The translations under genes and the position numbers were made by a program. Below, piece by piece: positions 45,326 to 54,015 of a stretch of 64,000 nt of DNA. The stretch spans positions 1,012,501 to 1,076,500 of the forward strand of contig NC_011420.2 of NCBI RefSeq assembly GCF_000016185.1, in the 5' to 3' direction. The DNA comes from Rhodospirillum centenum SW. Lineage in GTDB: Bacteria; Pseudomonadota; Alphaproteobacteria; Azospirillales; Azospirillaceae. Position 1 is the first letter of the stretch, and each line of letters begins with the position of its first letter. The notes beneath the pieces were generated by a model. It did no database searches and had not been told where the DNA came from. It saw only the letters and a list, made by a program, of their open reading frames with translations.

Positions 45326-45910
45326 CTAACCGAGCAGCCGCTCCAGCACCTCGGCCAGGATCAGAAGGGCGACCAGCAGGCCGGCGAAGGAAATCGCCAT
45401 GGACAGGACGGCACAGACATAGCCGACCAGAAGTGCGGCTCCGTCCTGCTCCATCAGTGCCACGGCGATGACCGCGATGGCGATGGCGGGGAACAGGTTT
45501 CCCAGCGGGATCGGCAGGATCAGGATGAAGGCCAGCAGGAACACCACGAACCCGGCCGCCCGCTCCGCCCAGCCGGTGACAAGGGCGGGCAGGCGGGGGC
45601 GGGACAGGCGTTCCAGACGCCGGAGCCAGGGATCGGCGCGGCGGACGACGCCCAGCAGGTCGGCCCGGGAGAAGGAGCGGTCCCGCAGCGACCGGGGCAG
45701 CCAGGGCCTGTCACCCCCGATCAGAAGCTGTAACGCGAACAGCAGAATCGGCAGACCCGTGATGGTGCTGACCCCGGGCGGACCCGGAATGCAGTTGGGC
45801 AGCGAGCAGAGCAGGATAAGCACGCCGAAGGCGCGGTCGCCCAGGCAGTCGATAAGCTCCCCGATGCTGACACGGTCCGGGCCGCCCGACGACAGAAGCG
45901 CCGTGAGCAT
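45326..45910 (-). CDS. ExoD-family membrane protein
   Basis: A 194-residue inner-membrane protein of the exopolysaccharide-synthesis ExoD family. Signatures: a soluble helical start (VSIGELIDCLGDRAFGVLILLCSLPN), IPGPPGVSTITGLPILLFALQ, RLERLSRPRL and a C-terminal pair of hydrophobic segments (FILILPIPLGNLFPAIAIAVI). ExoD affects polysaccharide production and alkali tolerance in rhizobia; the biochemical role is unknown. Confidence 0.88.
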   Translation of the reverse strand: MLTALLSSGGPDRVSIGELIDCLGDRAFGVLILLCSLPNCIPGPPGVSTITGLPILLFALQLLIGGDRPWLPRSLRDRSFSRADLLGVVRRADPWLRRLERLSRPRLPALVTGWAERAAGFVVFLLAFILILPIPLGNLFPAIAIAVIAVALMEQDGAALLVGYVCAVLSMAISFAGLLVALLILAEVLERLLG

Positions 45911-46064
45911 GTCGGAGGTGCGTTGCTGCGGTTCGATGGTATCCCCGATGCGGCCCCTGGCCGCCGACTGCCGCGATAAGGGTCGAAGATAGCGGAAGCC
46001 GGTCAGACTCCAAGGGCCGCCGCAGCCCCCTATCCGGAAGTCGCGCCCGTGGAAGGACGGCGGG

Positions 46065-47000
46065 TCAGGCTGCGCCGGCAGTCTGGCCCTGTTTCACCGA
46101 TTCGCCGCCGCGCCGGATCGCCGGCAGGTAGAGCAGGATCGAAGCAGCGACGTAGATCGAGGAGAAGGTGCCCACCAGGATGCCCCAGAACAGGGCCAGG
46201 GTGAAGTTGTGCAGGGCGCTGCCGCCGAACAGCAGCAGCGGGAGGATCGCCAGAAGTGTCGTGCCGCTGGTCAGGATCGTGCGGCCCAGCGTCTGGTTCA
46301 CCGACATGTTGATGATCGTCTTCAGGTCGGCGGACTTGTGCTTGCGCATCTGCTCGCGCATCCGGTCGAAGACGACGACGGTGTCGTTGATCGAATAGCC
46401 GGCCAGGGTCAGCAGAGCTGCCACCGCGGTGAGATCGAACTCCAGTTGCAGAACGATGAACAGGCCGAGCGTCACGAACACGTCGTGGAAGGTGGCGATC
46501 AGGGCTGACACGCCGAACTGCCATTCGAAGCGGAACGCGACATAGGCAGCGATCGCCATGATCGCCAGCACCGTGGCGATCGCTCCCTGGCGCATCAGCT
46601 CCCCACCGACGCGCGGGCCGACCAGTTCGACCCGGCGGTATTCGTAAGAGTCGCCCAGCGCGGTCCTGACTTTCTGCACCGCTTCGTTCTGGGCGGCATC
46701 GCCGCCCTCCTGCTGCTGCACGCGGATCAGAACGTCGTTCGGACCGCCGAACTGCTGAAGCTGCACCTCGCCCAGACCCAGGCTGCCGAGCTGCTGGCGC
46801 AGGGCGGCGGAATCAATGGTCTGCTGCGCCCGCGCCTCGATCAGGATGCCGCCGCGGAAGTCGATGCCCAGGTTCAGCCCCGTCGAGAACAGGCCGCCGA
46901 TGGTGATGAGCACCAGGATCAGGGAGATGCCGAACCCGAAGAAACGCCATTTCACGAAATCGATGGCGGTATTGTCGGGAACCAAACGAAGCGGCTTCAT
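46065..47000 (-). CDS. secF: protein translocase subunit SecF (first copy, complete)
   Basis: With SecD, uses the proton-motive force to complete export through SecYEG. The 311-residue product has the N-terminal TM, the periplasmic P1 domain opening GLNLGIDFRGGILIE, and five further TMs with GYSINDTVVVFDRMREQMR and TLGRTILTSGTTLLA. ATG 47000 (MKPLRLVPDN) is the start; the open frame to 47423 is intergenic. No secD lies beside it: hemA is upstream and exoD downstream. A different secF is at the end of the window. Confidence 0.93.
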   Translation of the reverse strand: MKPLRLVPDNTAIDFVKWRFFGFGISLILVLITIGGLFSTGLNLGIDFRGGILIEARAQQTIDSAALRQQLGSLGLGEVQLQQFGGPNDVLIRVQQQEGGDAAQNEAVQKVRTALGDSYEYRRVELVGPRVGGELMRQGAIATVLAIMAIAAYVAFRFEWQFGVSALIATFHDVFVTLGLFIVLQLEFDLTAVAALLTLAGYSINDTVVVFDRMREQMRKHKSADLKTIINMSVNQTLGRTILTSGTTLLAILPLLLFGGSALHNFTLALFWGILVGTFSSIYVAASILLYLPAIRRGGESVKQGQTAGAA

Positions 47001-47168
47001 GGTCTGCTGACGATCCTGGTCGCGGGAACGGGAGCGGTCGCGGCGCACTATAGCGACGCGCCACTTCCGGCGCGACGCCTTTCGCATGTCGGACCAGCGG
47101 GCGCAAGGGGGATGCGGCGGTGGGTCCAGCCGTCGCCCTTTCACGAGGCAGAACCGCACAGCGCAAAC

Positions 47169-47202
47169 GGTCAGGGCCGCCCCGGACGGGACGGCCCTGA
47201 CC
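47169..47202 (-). terminator. hemA terminator
   Basis: Perfect 11-bp arms GGTCAGGGCCG (47169-47179) and CGGCCCTGACC (47192-47202). In the minus direction GTTTGCG follows. It lies 26 bp after the hemA stop. Confidence 0.7.
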
Positions 47203-47227
47203 TGCGAACCGGAGCGGTGCCGACGGA

Positions 47228-48445
47228 TCAGGCGGCCCGGCGGATCTCCAGGCGGCTCCAGACGTCCAGCAGCGCGTCCACGAAGTGGTCCATCTTGGCG
47301 TCGTCGTGGAACGGCGTCGGCGTGATGCGCAGCCGCTCCGTCCCGCGGGGGACGGTCGGGTAGTTGATCGGCTGCACATAGATGCTGTGGAGCCGCAGCA
47401 GGTCGTCGCTGGCCTGCTTGCACAGGCGCGCATCGCCGACCAGCACCGGAACGATGTGGCTGACCGACGGCAGCACCGGCAGCCCGGCCTGGGAGAGCCG
47501 GCGCTTCAGGGTCGCCGCGCGCTCCTGGTGCCTCTCGCGCAGCTCGTTGTGCTCCTTCAGGAAGCGCACGCTGGCGGCGGCACCGGCGGCGAGCACCGGG
47601 GCGAGCGAGGTGGTGAAGATGAAGCTGGAGGCGAAGCTGCGGACACAGTCCACCAGGGCACTGGAGCCCGTGATGTAGCCGCCCATGACGCCGATCGCCT
47701 TGCCCAGCGTGCCTTCGATGACCGTCAGGCGATGCATCACGCCGTCACGCTCGGCCACGCCGGCACCACGCTGGCCGTACATGCCCACCGCGTGGACCTC
47801 GTCCAGGTAGGTCATGGCGCCGTGCTTTTCGGCCACATCGCAGATCTCGGCGATCGGGGCGATGTCGCCGTCCATGGAGTACACGGACTCGAACGCCACC
47901 AGCTTCGGCCGCTCTTTCGGGTAACGGGCCAGGAGCTGGTCGAGGTGCTCGGGGTCGTTGTGCCGGAAGATGTGCTTCTCGGCGCCGCTGTGCCGGATGC
48001 CCTCGATCATCGAGGCATGGTTCAGGGCGTCGGAGAAGATCACGCAGTCCGGCAGCAGGCGCGGCAGGGTGCTCAGCGTCGCCTCGTTGCTGATATAGCC
48101 CGAGGTGAAGAGCAGCGCGCTCTCCTTGCCGTGCAGGTCGGCGAGTTCCTGCTCCAGCAGCACATGGTAGTGGTTCGTGCCGGAGATATTGCGGGTGCCG
48201 CCGGCACCGGCGCCGCACTTGTGCAGCGCGTCGATCATGGACCCGATCACCACCGGGTGCTGGCCCATGCCGAGATAGTCGTTGGAGCACCAGACGGTCA
48301 CGTCACGCGGAGTCGCCTCGGGCTCGGGGAAGAACGAGGCGACCGGGAATTCGCCGACACGTCGCTCAAGATCGGCGAAGACGCGGTAGCGCCCCTCCCG
48401 CTTGAGGCCGTCGATCTGGCTCTTGAAGAAGCTCTCGTAATCCAT
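47228..48445 (-). CDS. hemA: 5-aminolevulinate synthase
   Basis: Condenses glycine and succinyl-CoA to 5-aminolevulinate, the alphaproteobacterial entry to haem and bacteriochlorophyll. The 405-residue PLP enzyme starts [20 protein letters not shown] and has [37 protein letters not shown] and the PLP lysine in [14 protein letters not shown]. Probably monocistronic, with a terminator downstream and an FNR-like palindrome upstream. Confidence 0.97.
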   Translation of the reverse strand: MDYESFFKSQIDGLKREGRYRVFADLERRVGEFPVASFFPEPEATPRDVTVWCSNDYLGMGQHPVVIGSMIDALHKCGAGAGGTRNISGTNHYHVLLEQELADLHGKESALLFTSGYISNEATLSTLPRLLPDCVIFSDALNHASMIEGIRHSGAEKHIFRHNDPEHLDQLLARYPKERPKLVAFESVYSMDGDIAPIAEICDVAEKHGAMTYLDEVHAVGMYGQRGAGVAERDGVMHRLTVIEGTLGKAIGVMGGYITGSSALVDCVRSFASSFIFTTSLAPVLAAGAAASVRFLKEHNELRERHQERAATLKRRLSQAGLPVLPSVSHIVPVLVGDARLCKQASDDLLRLHSIYVQPINYPTVPRGTERLRITPTPFHDDAKMDHFVDALLDVWSRLEIRRAA

Positions 48446-48592
48446 GGGCCTTGCGTCCTAATGGCCATCGATTTCCACTCCGGCCAGAGCTGCCCGTTCA
48501 CGCCTGATCAGCGGCGGGCATTCCATTCGCCGGAGGTCGCGCGGCCTCGCGTCGCGCTCGATCAACATGATCCCTCGGGAAACCAGGGAGCG

Positions 48593-48606
48593 TTGATGTC
48601 GGTCAA
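48593..48606. promoter_or_regulatory. FNR/FixK-type palindrome upstream of hemA
   Basis: TTGATGTCGGTCAA fits TTGA-N6-TCAA, the core of FNR/FnrL/FixK sites, centred about 154 bp upstream of the hemA start. A second small inverted repeat, GATCA-ACA-TGATC (48560-48572), lies 20 bp closer. Oxygen control of hemA by FnrL is known in purple bacteria; here it is inferred from the motif only. Confidence 0.5.
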
Positions 48607-48668
48607 TTCTTTGGTCCGTCGGCGGGGCCTGCGCAAGTCCGCAATGCCCCGCCGAGCGCGGCGGTTGG

Positions 48669-50072
48669 TCACGCCGGACGGAAGCGGTGCTCGTGCTCCA
48701 GCCATGCGGTGGTGTCGTCGAGCGCCCGGCCGAAGCGGGCGACCAGCTCGTCCACCTCCTCCGGCGTGATGATCAGCGGCGGGGAGAAGCCCAGCGTGTC
48801 CCCGATCGGGCGCAGGATGGCGCCATGGCCCTGGGCGAACCCGGCCAGCCGCGCAGCGACGCCCAGCTTCGGGTCAAAGGGCTGCCGCGTCGCCTTGTCC
48901 GCCACCAGCTCGACACCGGCGATCAGGCCGACGCCGCGCACCTCGCCCACCAGCGGGTGGGAGCGGTAGCGGGCCAGCCCCTCCTGCAAGCGCGCGCCGA
49001 CGGCGCGGGTATGGGCGACAATGTCCCGTTCCTCGTAGATCTTCAGCGTCTCCAGGGCGACGGCGCAGCTCACCGGATGGCCGGAATAGGTGTAGCCGTG
49101 GCCGAACACGCCGATCTTCTCGGACTCCGCGACGCAGGCCCGGTAGATCGGCTCGCTGACCAGCACGGCCGACAGCGGCATGTAGGCCGAGGTGAGCGCC
49201 TTCGCCATGGTCATGATGTCGGGCTTGAGGCCGAAGGTCTCGCTGCCGAACATGGCCCCGGTCCGGCCGAAGCCGCAGATCACCTCGTCCGCGATCAGCA
49301 GCACGTCGTGCTTCCGCAGGACGGCCTGGATCTTCTCGAAATAGGTGCGCGGCGGCACGATGACGCCGCCGGCCCCCATCACCGGCTCGGCGATGAAGGC
49401 CGCCACCGTCTCCGGCCCCTCGCGCTGGATCAGCGCCTCCAGGCTGGCGGCGAGGCGGCTGGCGAACGCCTCCTCGTCCTCTCCCTCCTCGTGGAAGCGG
49501 TACCAGTGCGGGCAGTCGGTGTGCAGGATGCGGTCGATCGGCAGGTCGAAGTCGCGGTGGTTGTTCGGCAGCCCGGTCAGGCTGGCCGAGGCGACGGTGA
49601 CCCCGTGATAGGCCTTGATTCGGCCGATGATCTTCTTCTTCTGCGGCCGGCCCAGGGCGTTGTTGTAGTACCAGACCAGCTTGACGGCGGTGTCGTTCGC
49701 CTCTGACCCGGAGCAGGCGAAGAAGGCCTTGCTCATCGGCACCGGAGCCAGGGCGACCAGCTTCTCCGCCAGCTCGATCCCGGGTTCGTGCGACTTGTGG
49801 GCGAAGGCATGGTAGAAGGGCAGGGTGCGGAGCTGACGCACCGCCGCCTCCACCAGCCGGGGCTCGTCGAAGCCCAGCGAGGTGCACCAGAGGCCGGCCA
49901 CGCCCTCGATATACTCCCGCCCGGCATCGTCCACGACGGTGACGCCGCGGCCCCCGGTGATGACCATGGGGCCGACCGACTCGTGCGCCTTCAGGTTCGT
50001 GTAGGGATGCAGCAGGGAGGCGATATCCCGGCTGGCGATGGAATTGCCGAGATGGGGGGCAGTGGAGGGCAT
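48669..50072 (-). CDS. class III (omega-amino acid) aminotransferase
   Basis: A 467-residue PLP enzyme of the omega-amino-acid:pyruvate/putrescine/GABA aminotransferase group. Motifs: GVAGLWCTSLGF, FFACSGSEANDTAVKLVWYYN, YHGVTVASASLTG, LIADEVICGFGRTGAMFGS and the PLP Lys in MTMAKALTSAYMPLSAV. The substrate is not determinable, though SpuC-like polyamine or GABA enzymes look closest. Upstream lie an ISAs1 element and then a MocR regulator on the same strand. Confidence 0.92.
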   Translation of the reverse strand: MPSTAPHLGNSIASRDIASLLHPYTNLKAHESVGPMVITGGRGVTVVDDAGREYIEGVAGLWCTSLGFDEPRLVEAAVRQLRTLPFYHAFAHKSHEPGIELAEKLVALAPVPMSKAFFACSGSEANDTAVKLVWYYNNALGRPQKKKIIGRIKAYHGVTVASASLTGLPNNHRDFDLPIDRILHTDCPHWYRFHEEGEDEEAFASRLAASLEALIQREGPETVAAFIAEPVMGAGGVIVPPRTYFEKIQAVLRKHDVLLIADEVICGFGRTGAMFGSETFGLKPDIMTMAKALTSAYMPLSAVLVSEPIYRACVAESEKIGVFGHGYTYSGHPVSCAVALETLKIYEERDIVAHTRAVGARLQEGLARYRSHPLVGEVRGVGLIAGVELVADKATRQPFDPKLGVAARLAGFAQGHGAILRPIGDTLGFSPPLIITPEEVDELVARFGRALDDTTAWLEHEHRFRPA

Positions 50073-50147
50073 GATGGGTTCCGTCCCGTTCAGTCGAGAG
50101 AACGGGCGGAATGGTGCGACGCCGGGTGCGCTTTGTCACGCCTCCGG

Positions 50148-50157
50148 AAGGGACGGC
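50148..50157 (+). repeat. 10-bp ISAs1 target duplication (left)
   Basis: AAGGGACGGC, repeated exactly at 51425-51434. Confidence 0.92.
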
Positions 50158-51424
50158 CAGGGCACTGAACTCATGTGACAGCGGGTGACAGATTGCGGAA
50201 CTGCTGATTCTGTGGGCCGGTGTTATCGGACGGCACGGGATCGGCGTCATGGACGAGGACGATTGGGGTTCGAAGTCGCGGCTTCGGGTGCTTTTGGAGC
50301 ATTTCAGCCGGATAGAGGACCCGCGGGATGAGCGGCGGATCCTGCATCCGCTGCCGGAGATCCTGCTTTTGGTGGTGTGCGGCACGATGGCGGACTGCGA
50401 CGACTACGAGAACATCGCGGCCTGGGGTGCGGCGCACCTGCCGTTCCTGCGTCGGCATCTGCCCTACGCGCACGGCGTTCCCGGCGAGCGGTGGCTGACG
50501 ATCCTGATGAACCGGATCGATCCGGCGCTGTTCTCGGCCGCCTTCACCGCGTGGGTACGTGCGACCTTTCCGGGGCGGGCCGACTTCGTCGCCATCGACG
50601 GCAAGACCTCGCGGCGTAGCCACGACCGCCGCGCCGGGACCGCGCCGATCCACCTCGTATCCGCCTTCGCGACGACCTCCCGCCTGGTGCTCGCCCAGGA
50701 GGCGGTCCCCGACAAGGCCAACGAGCTTGCGGCGATTCCGGTGCTGCTCGACCGGCTCGGCGAGAACGGCGGGTTGGCCGGCGCCCTCGTCTCCATCGAC
50801 GCCATCGCCACCAACCCGACCATCGCCGCCGCGATCCGGGGCCAGGGCGCCGACTACCTCCTCGCCGTCAAGGCCAACCAGCCCACGCTGCGCGCGGAGC
50901 TCGAGGTGGCGTTCGCCGTCGGCGACGGCGCCGACCACCACCACGACCTCGACAAGGGGCACGGCCGGGTCGAAGAACGCCACGTGAGCGTGATCCGTGA
51001 GGTCGACTGGCTCTCCGGCACGCGCCGGTTTCCTGGGGAGATGCGCCTGCCCGACGTCGCCGCCATCGTCCGCGTCCACACCACAGCCCACATCGGCGAC
51101 CGGACGCGGACCGACACCCGCTACTTCATCTCCTCCGCCCCGCTCACCGCCGAACGCGCCGCCGACGCCGTCCGCGGGCACTGGGGCATCGAGAACAGGC
51201 TGCACTGGGTGCTCGACGTCCTCTTCAAGGACGATCTCTCGCGCTTGCGAACCGGCCACGGTGCCAAAAACATGGCCGTCGTCCGCCACTTCGCCCTCAA
51301 CCTCATCCGCGCAGCCAACGACCGAAAGTCGCTCAAGACGCGCCGAAAAATGGCAGGATGGTCGGACGACTACCTCGCCTCTCTCCTCAACCCCGCCATC
51401 CCTTAACTTGGATTCGAAGCCCTG
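50158..51424 (+). mobile_element. ISAs1-family insertion sequence
   Basis: A 1267-bp element. The ends are CAGGGCACTGAACTCATGTGA and, inverted, CAGGGCTTCGAATCCAAG: the first six bases are identical, with partial matches after. A 10-bp direct repeat flanks it. One intact transposase gene. End sequence, size and repeat length are those known for ISAs1. Confidence 0.93.
50249..51406 (+). CDS. ISAs1-family transposase
   Basis: A 385-residue DDE transposase: N-terminal associated domain (LLEHFSRIEDPRDERRILH, LVVCGTMADCDDYENIAAW), then the catalytic Asp in FVAIDGKTSRRS, Asp in VSIDAIATNP, the Y-L-L-A-V-K-A-N-Q segment and Glu in HWGIENRLHWVLDV. The frame is intact and full length, so the element may be functional. 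Confidence 0.94.
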   Translation: MDEDDWGSKSRLRVLLEHFSRIEDPRDERRILHPLPEILLLVVCGTMADCDDYENIAAWGAAHLPFLRRHLPYAHGVPGERWLTILMNRIDPALFSAAFTAWVRATFPGRADFVAIDGKTSRRSHDRRAGTAPIHLVSAFATTSRLVLAQEAVPDKANELAAIPVLLDRLGENGGLAGALVSIDAIATNPTIAAAIRGQGADYLLAVKANQPTLRAELEVAFAVGDGADHHHDLDKGHGRVEERHVSVIREVDWLSGTRRFPGEMRLPDVAAIVRVHTTAHIGDRTRTDTRYFISSAPLTAERAADAVRGHWGIENRLHWVLDVLFKDDLSRLRTGHGAKNMAVVRHFALNLIRAANDRKSLKTRRKMAGWSDDYLASLLNPAIP

Positions 51425-51434
51425 AAGGGACGGC
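51425..51434 (+). repeat. 10-bp ISAs1 target duplication (right)
   Basis: Exact copy of 50148-50157. Ends 10 bp before the MocR stop codon. Confidence 0.92.
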
Positions 51435-51444
51435 GGAGCTGCGG

Positions 51445-52905
51445 TCATCCCGCGACCGCCCGTCGTCCGGCCGAGGCGGGCAGGATCTGGCCGAGGCGGG
51501 CAACGGCGCGCTCGATCCGCTCCGGCGGCTGTGCCGCGAAGCCGAGCACCAGGCCGCCGCGTTCGGCCGGACCGGCGTAGAAGTCGGAGAGCGCCGCCAG
51601 TTCGATCCCCGCAGCGGCGGCGCGGGCCTGGAGCGCCCGGTCGCCCGCGCCCGGCCGGCCGTCCAGCCTGCCGAGCAGATGCAGGCCGGCCGGGGCCGGC
51701 GCCACCTCGATGCCGCCGGCCCAGTGCCGCCGGGCGGCGTCCAGCAGGGCCTGCTGGCGCTCCTCGGCGGCGCAGCGGGCCCGCCGCAGATGGGCGGCCA
51801 GCCGCCCCTCGGCGATGAAGTCGTGCAGCGCCATCTGCTCGGCCACCGGCACGGACAGGTCCAGCAGCGCCCGCAGCCGTGCCGCCTCCGCCGCCAGGGC
51901 GCCGGGCACGACCAGCCAGGCGACGCGCAGGGCCGGGGCGACCATGCGCTCCAGCGTGCCGAGGTGCAGCACCCGCCCGGCCTCGTCCAGCCCGGCCAGG
52001 GACAGCAGCGGCCGGCCCTCATAGCGGTAGCCGCCGTCGCTGTCGTCCTCCAGCAGCCACGCCCCGGACCGCTGCGTCCAGGCCAGCAGCGCCAGCCGGC
52101 GCCGCAGCGGCATGGTGCCGCCCAGCGGGAACTGCCAAGCCGGGGAGACGACGGCCAGCCGCGGCTCCGCCAGCAGCCGGCGGCCGCGCTCAGGATCCAG
52201 GCCGTCGGCATCCACCGGGACGGCGACCGGGCGGAGGCCGCGCCCCTCCATCACCGCCCGCAGCCTGGGGCAGCCCGGCTCCTCCAGCCAGACCGGATCG
52301 CCGGGGCGCAGCAGCAGGGCCGCGGCCAGGGTCGCGGCCGCGGTGCGGCCGGGAAGCACGAGGATCTGGTCGGCCTCGCAGCGGATGCCGCGCGAGGCCT
52401 GGAGATGCGCCGCCAGGACGCGGCGCAGCGGCAGCCAGCCGCCGGCCCCGTCGCGCTCCTGCATGGCGGCGCCGGAGGCGCGCCAGCGCTTCGCCAGCAG
52501 CTTCTGCCAGCCGTCGGCATCGAACAGGTCCCCCGGCGGCAGGCCGGGGCGGAAGGGCTGCACCGTCTCGGCCGCGGCGGCGCGCGACGCGGCGGCCCGT
52601 CCGGCCGTATCGGCCAGCCGCAGGGCGGGCGTCATCATCTCGTCGGGCAGGACGCGGGCGACATAGGTGCCGGACCCGACCCGCGCCTCCAGATAGCCCT
52701 CGGCGGCCAGCCGGTCGATGGCGGCCACCACCGTGTTGCGGGAGACGTCCAGGTCCCGGGCCAGGGTCCGCGTCGAGGGCAGGCGCTCGCCGGGCCGCAG
52801 GGCGCCCCCGACGATCGCTTCGCGCAGCCGCTCGAACAGGCGGTGCTGGAGGGGGCCTTGGCCGTCGTCGAACAGGGCGAGAAGGGGACCTTGCGAGACC
52901 TTCAT
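51445..52905 (-). CDS. MocR/GntR-family regulator with degenerate aminotransferase domain
   Basis: A 486-residue regulator. The N-terminal winged helix (LFERLREAIVGGALRPGERLPSTR, DLDVSRNTVVAAIDRL) binds DNA. The rest is a fold-type I aminotransferase-like domain (EEPGCPRLRAVM, WQFPLGGTMPLRRRLALL, LEDDSDGGYRYEGRP). The usual Schiff-base lysine motif SKT is replaced by ERM in HLGTLERMVAPALRVAW, so covalent PLP binding is unlikely. ATG 52905 (MKVSQGPL) starts the conserved part; the open frame upstream is Pro/Arg-rich non-coding. Probably regulates the aminotransferase gene that followed it before the ISAs1 insertion. Confidence 0.86.
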   Translation of the reverse strand: MKVSQGPLLALFDDGQGPLQHRLFERLREAIVGGALRPGERLPSTRTLARDLDVSRNTVVAAIDRLAAEGYLEARVGSGTYVARVLPDEMMTPALRLADTAGRAAASRAAAAETVQPFRPGLPPGDLFDADGWQKLLAKRWRASGAAMQERDGAGGWLPLRRVLAAHLQASRGIRCEADQILVLPGRTAAATLAAALLLRPGDPVWLEEPGCPRLRAVMEGRGLRPVAVPVDADGLDPERGRRLLAEPRLAVVSPAWQFPLGGTMPLRRRLALLAWTQRSGAWLLEDDSDGGYRYEGRPLLSLAGLDEAGRVLHLGTLERMVAPALRVAWLVVPGALAAEAARLRALLDLSVPVAEQMALHDFIAEGRLAAHLRRARCAAEERQQALLDAARRHWAGGIEVAPAPAGLHLLGRLDGRPGAGDRALQARAAAAGIELAALSDFYAGPAERGGLVLGFAAQPPERIERAVARLGQILPASAGRRAVAG

Positions 52906-53298
52906 GCGGGTGCGGCTCCGGGTCTTGGCGCCGGCGGGCGGGCTTCCGGAACGGAGGCCCGGGGCGGGAACCCGTCGGGGCGGGTCGATACCGGCGGGCG
53001 GCCATGCGGGAGGGGCCGCCCGCCGGATCGGGGTGAGGGGCGGCCGGCTGACCGGGGTTGGCCGCCCCCCGTCTCCGCCGGACGGGGCAGTCCGGCGGAA
53101 GCTCTGGCACGGCGGCCGCTCCCGGGTGGGGAAGGGAGGGCGGTCACCGTGACAGGGAAAGCTAAGCACCCGGGCTTTGCTGGTGTTTGTCGGGCGGTGG
53201 CGGGATTTGAAACAGTTCGTTTCCCGGACGGCCCGGCGTTACGCTGTGGTAACAACTCGTCTGTCGGCACCCCTTCGGCGCGGCGGTACTATCGGGCC
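52906..53298. promoter_or_regulatory. divergent intergenic region (MocR regulator / OmpR-type regulator)
   Basis: About 390 bp without a supported gene; open frames there are GC artefacts. It holds two small inverted repeats near the plus-strand gene: GAAAC-N5-GTTTC (53209-53223) and GTTAC-N6-GTAAC (53238-53253). Both are AT-richer than the surroundings and well placed as operators or promoter elements. No -35/-10 pair is convincing. Confidence 0.4.
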
Positions 53299-54015
53299 AT
53301 GACGGAATCCCTGCATCTTCTCATCGTGGATGACGACCGCGAGATCCGCGATCTCCTGACCCGGTATCTGGCCCGGCACGGTTACCGTGTCACCGCGGCC
53401 AAGGACGGGCAGGAGATGCGCCGGTATCTCGCGGACCGGAACATCGACCTGGTCGTGCTGGACCTGATGCTGCCGGGCGAGGACGGACTGTCGCTCTGCC
53501 GCGCCATCCGCGCCGACGGCGGTCCGCCGGTGGTCATGCTCTCCGCCATGGGGGAGGATGCGGACCGCATCCTGGGGCTGGAGATCGGCGCCGACGACTA
53601 CCTGCCCAAGCCCTTCAACCCGCGCGAACTGGTGGCCCGCATCAAGGCGGTGCTGCGCCGGGTGCAGACGCCCGGCGCAACGCCCGTCAACGGCGCCGGG
53701 GCGCTGGCCTTCTGCGGCTACGTGCTGGATCAGGCGCAGCGCCGGCTGACCGACCCGCAGGGGGCGGAGGTGACGCTGACCGCCGGCGAATACGAGCTGC
53801 TGGTGGCACTGGCGACGCGGCCGCGCCGGGTGCTCTCCCGCGATGACCTGCTGGAGATCACCCGCGGGCGCTCGGCCGGACCGTTCGACCGCTCCATCGA
53901 CGTGCAGATCAGCCGGCTGCGGCGGAAGATCGAGCCCGATCCCGCCGACCCGGCCATCATCAAGACCGTCCGTTCCGGCGGCTACATCTTCTCGCCCGAG
54001 GTGACCCAGCAATGA
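53299..54015 (+). CDS. OmpR-family response regulator
   Basis: A 238-residue two-domain regulator. The receiver (about 1-120) has LIVDDDREIRD, Asp in VVLDLMLPGEDGL, S in VMLSAMGE and Lys in DYLPKPFNPREL. The winged-helix output domain has LTAGEYELLVAL, RVLSRDDLLEITRGR, DRSIDVQISRLRRKIE and IKTVRSGGYIF. It overlaps the kinase gene by 4 bp (ATGA). The sequence style is that of the OmpR/EnvZ branch of alphaproteobacteria. Confidence 0.94.
   Translation: MTESLHLLIVDDDREIRDLLTRYLARHGYRVTAAKDGQEMRRYLADRNIDLVVLDLMLPGEDGLSLCRAIRADGGPPVVMLSAMGEDADRILGLEIGADDYLPKPFNPRELVARIKAVLRRVQTPGATPVNGAGALAFCGYVLDQAQRRLTDPQGAEVTLTAGEYELLVALATRPRRVLSRDDLLEITRGRSAGPFDRSIDVQISRLRRKIEPDPADPAIIKTVRSGGYIFSPEVTQQ

Noticed and set aside
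51358-53298. Long N-terminal extension of the OmpR-type regulator
   Set aside because: The frame is open for 647 codons upstream of ATG 53299, but it runs antisense to the MocR gene and the conserved receiver begins at MTESLHLLIVDDD.
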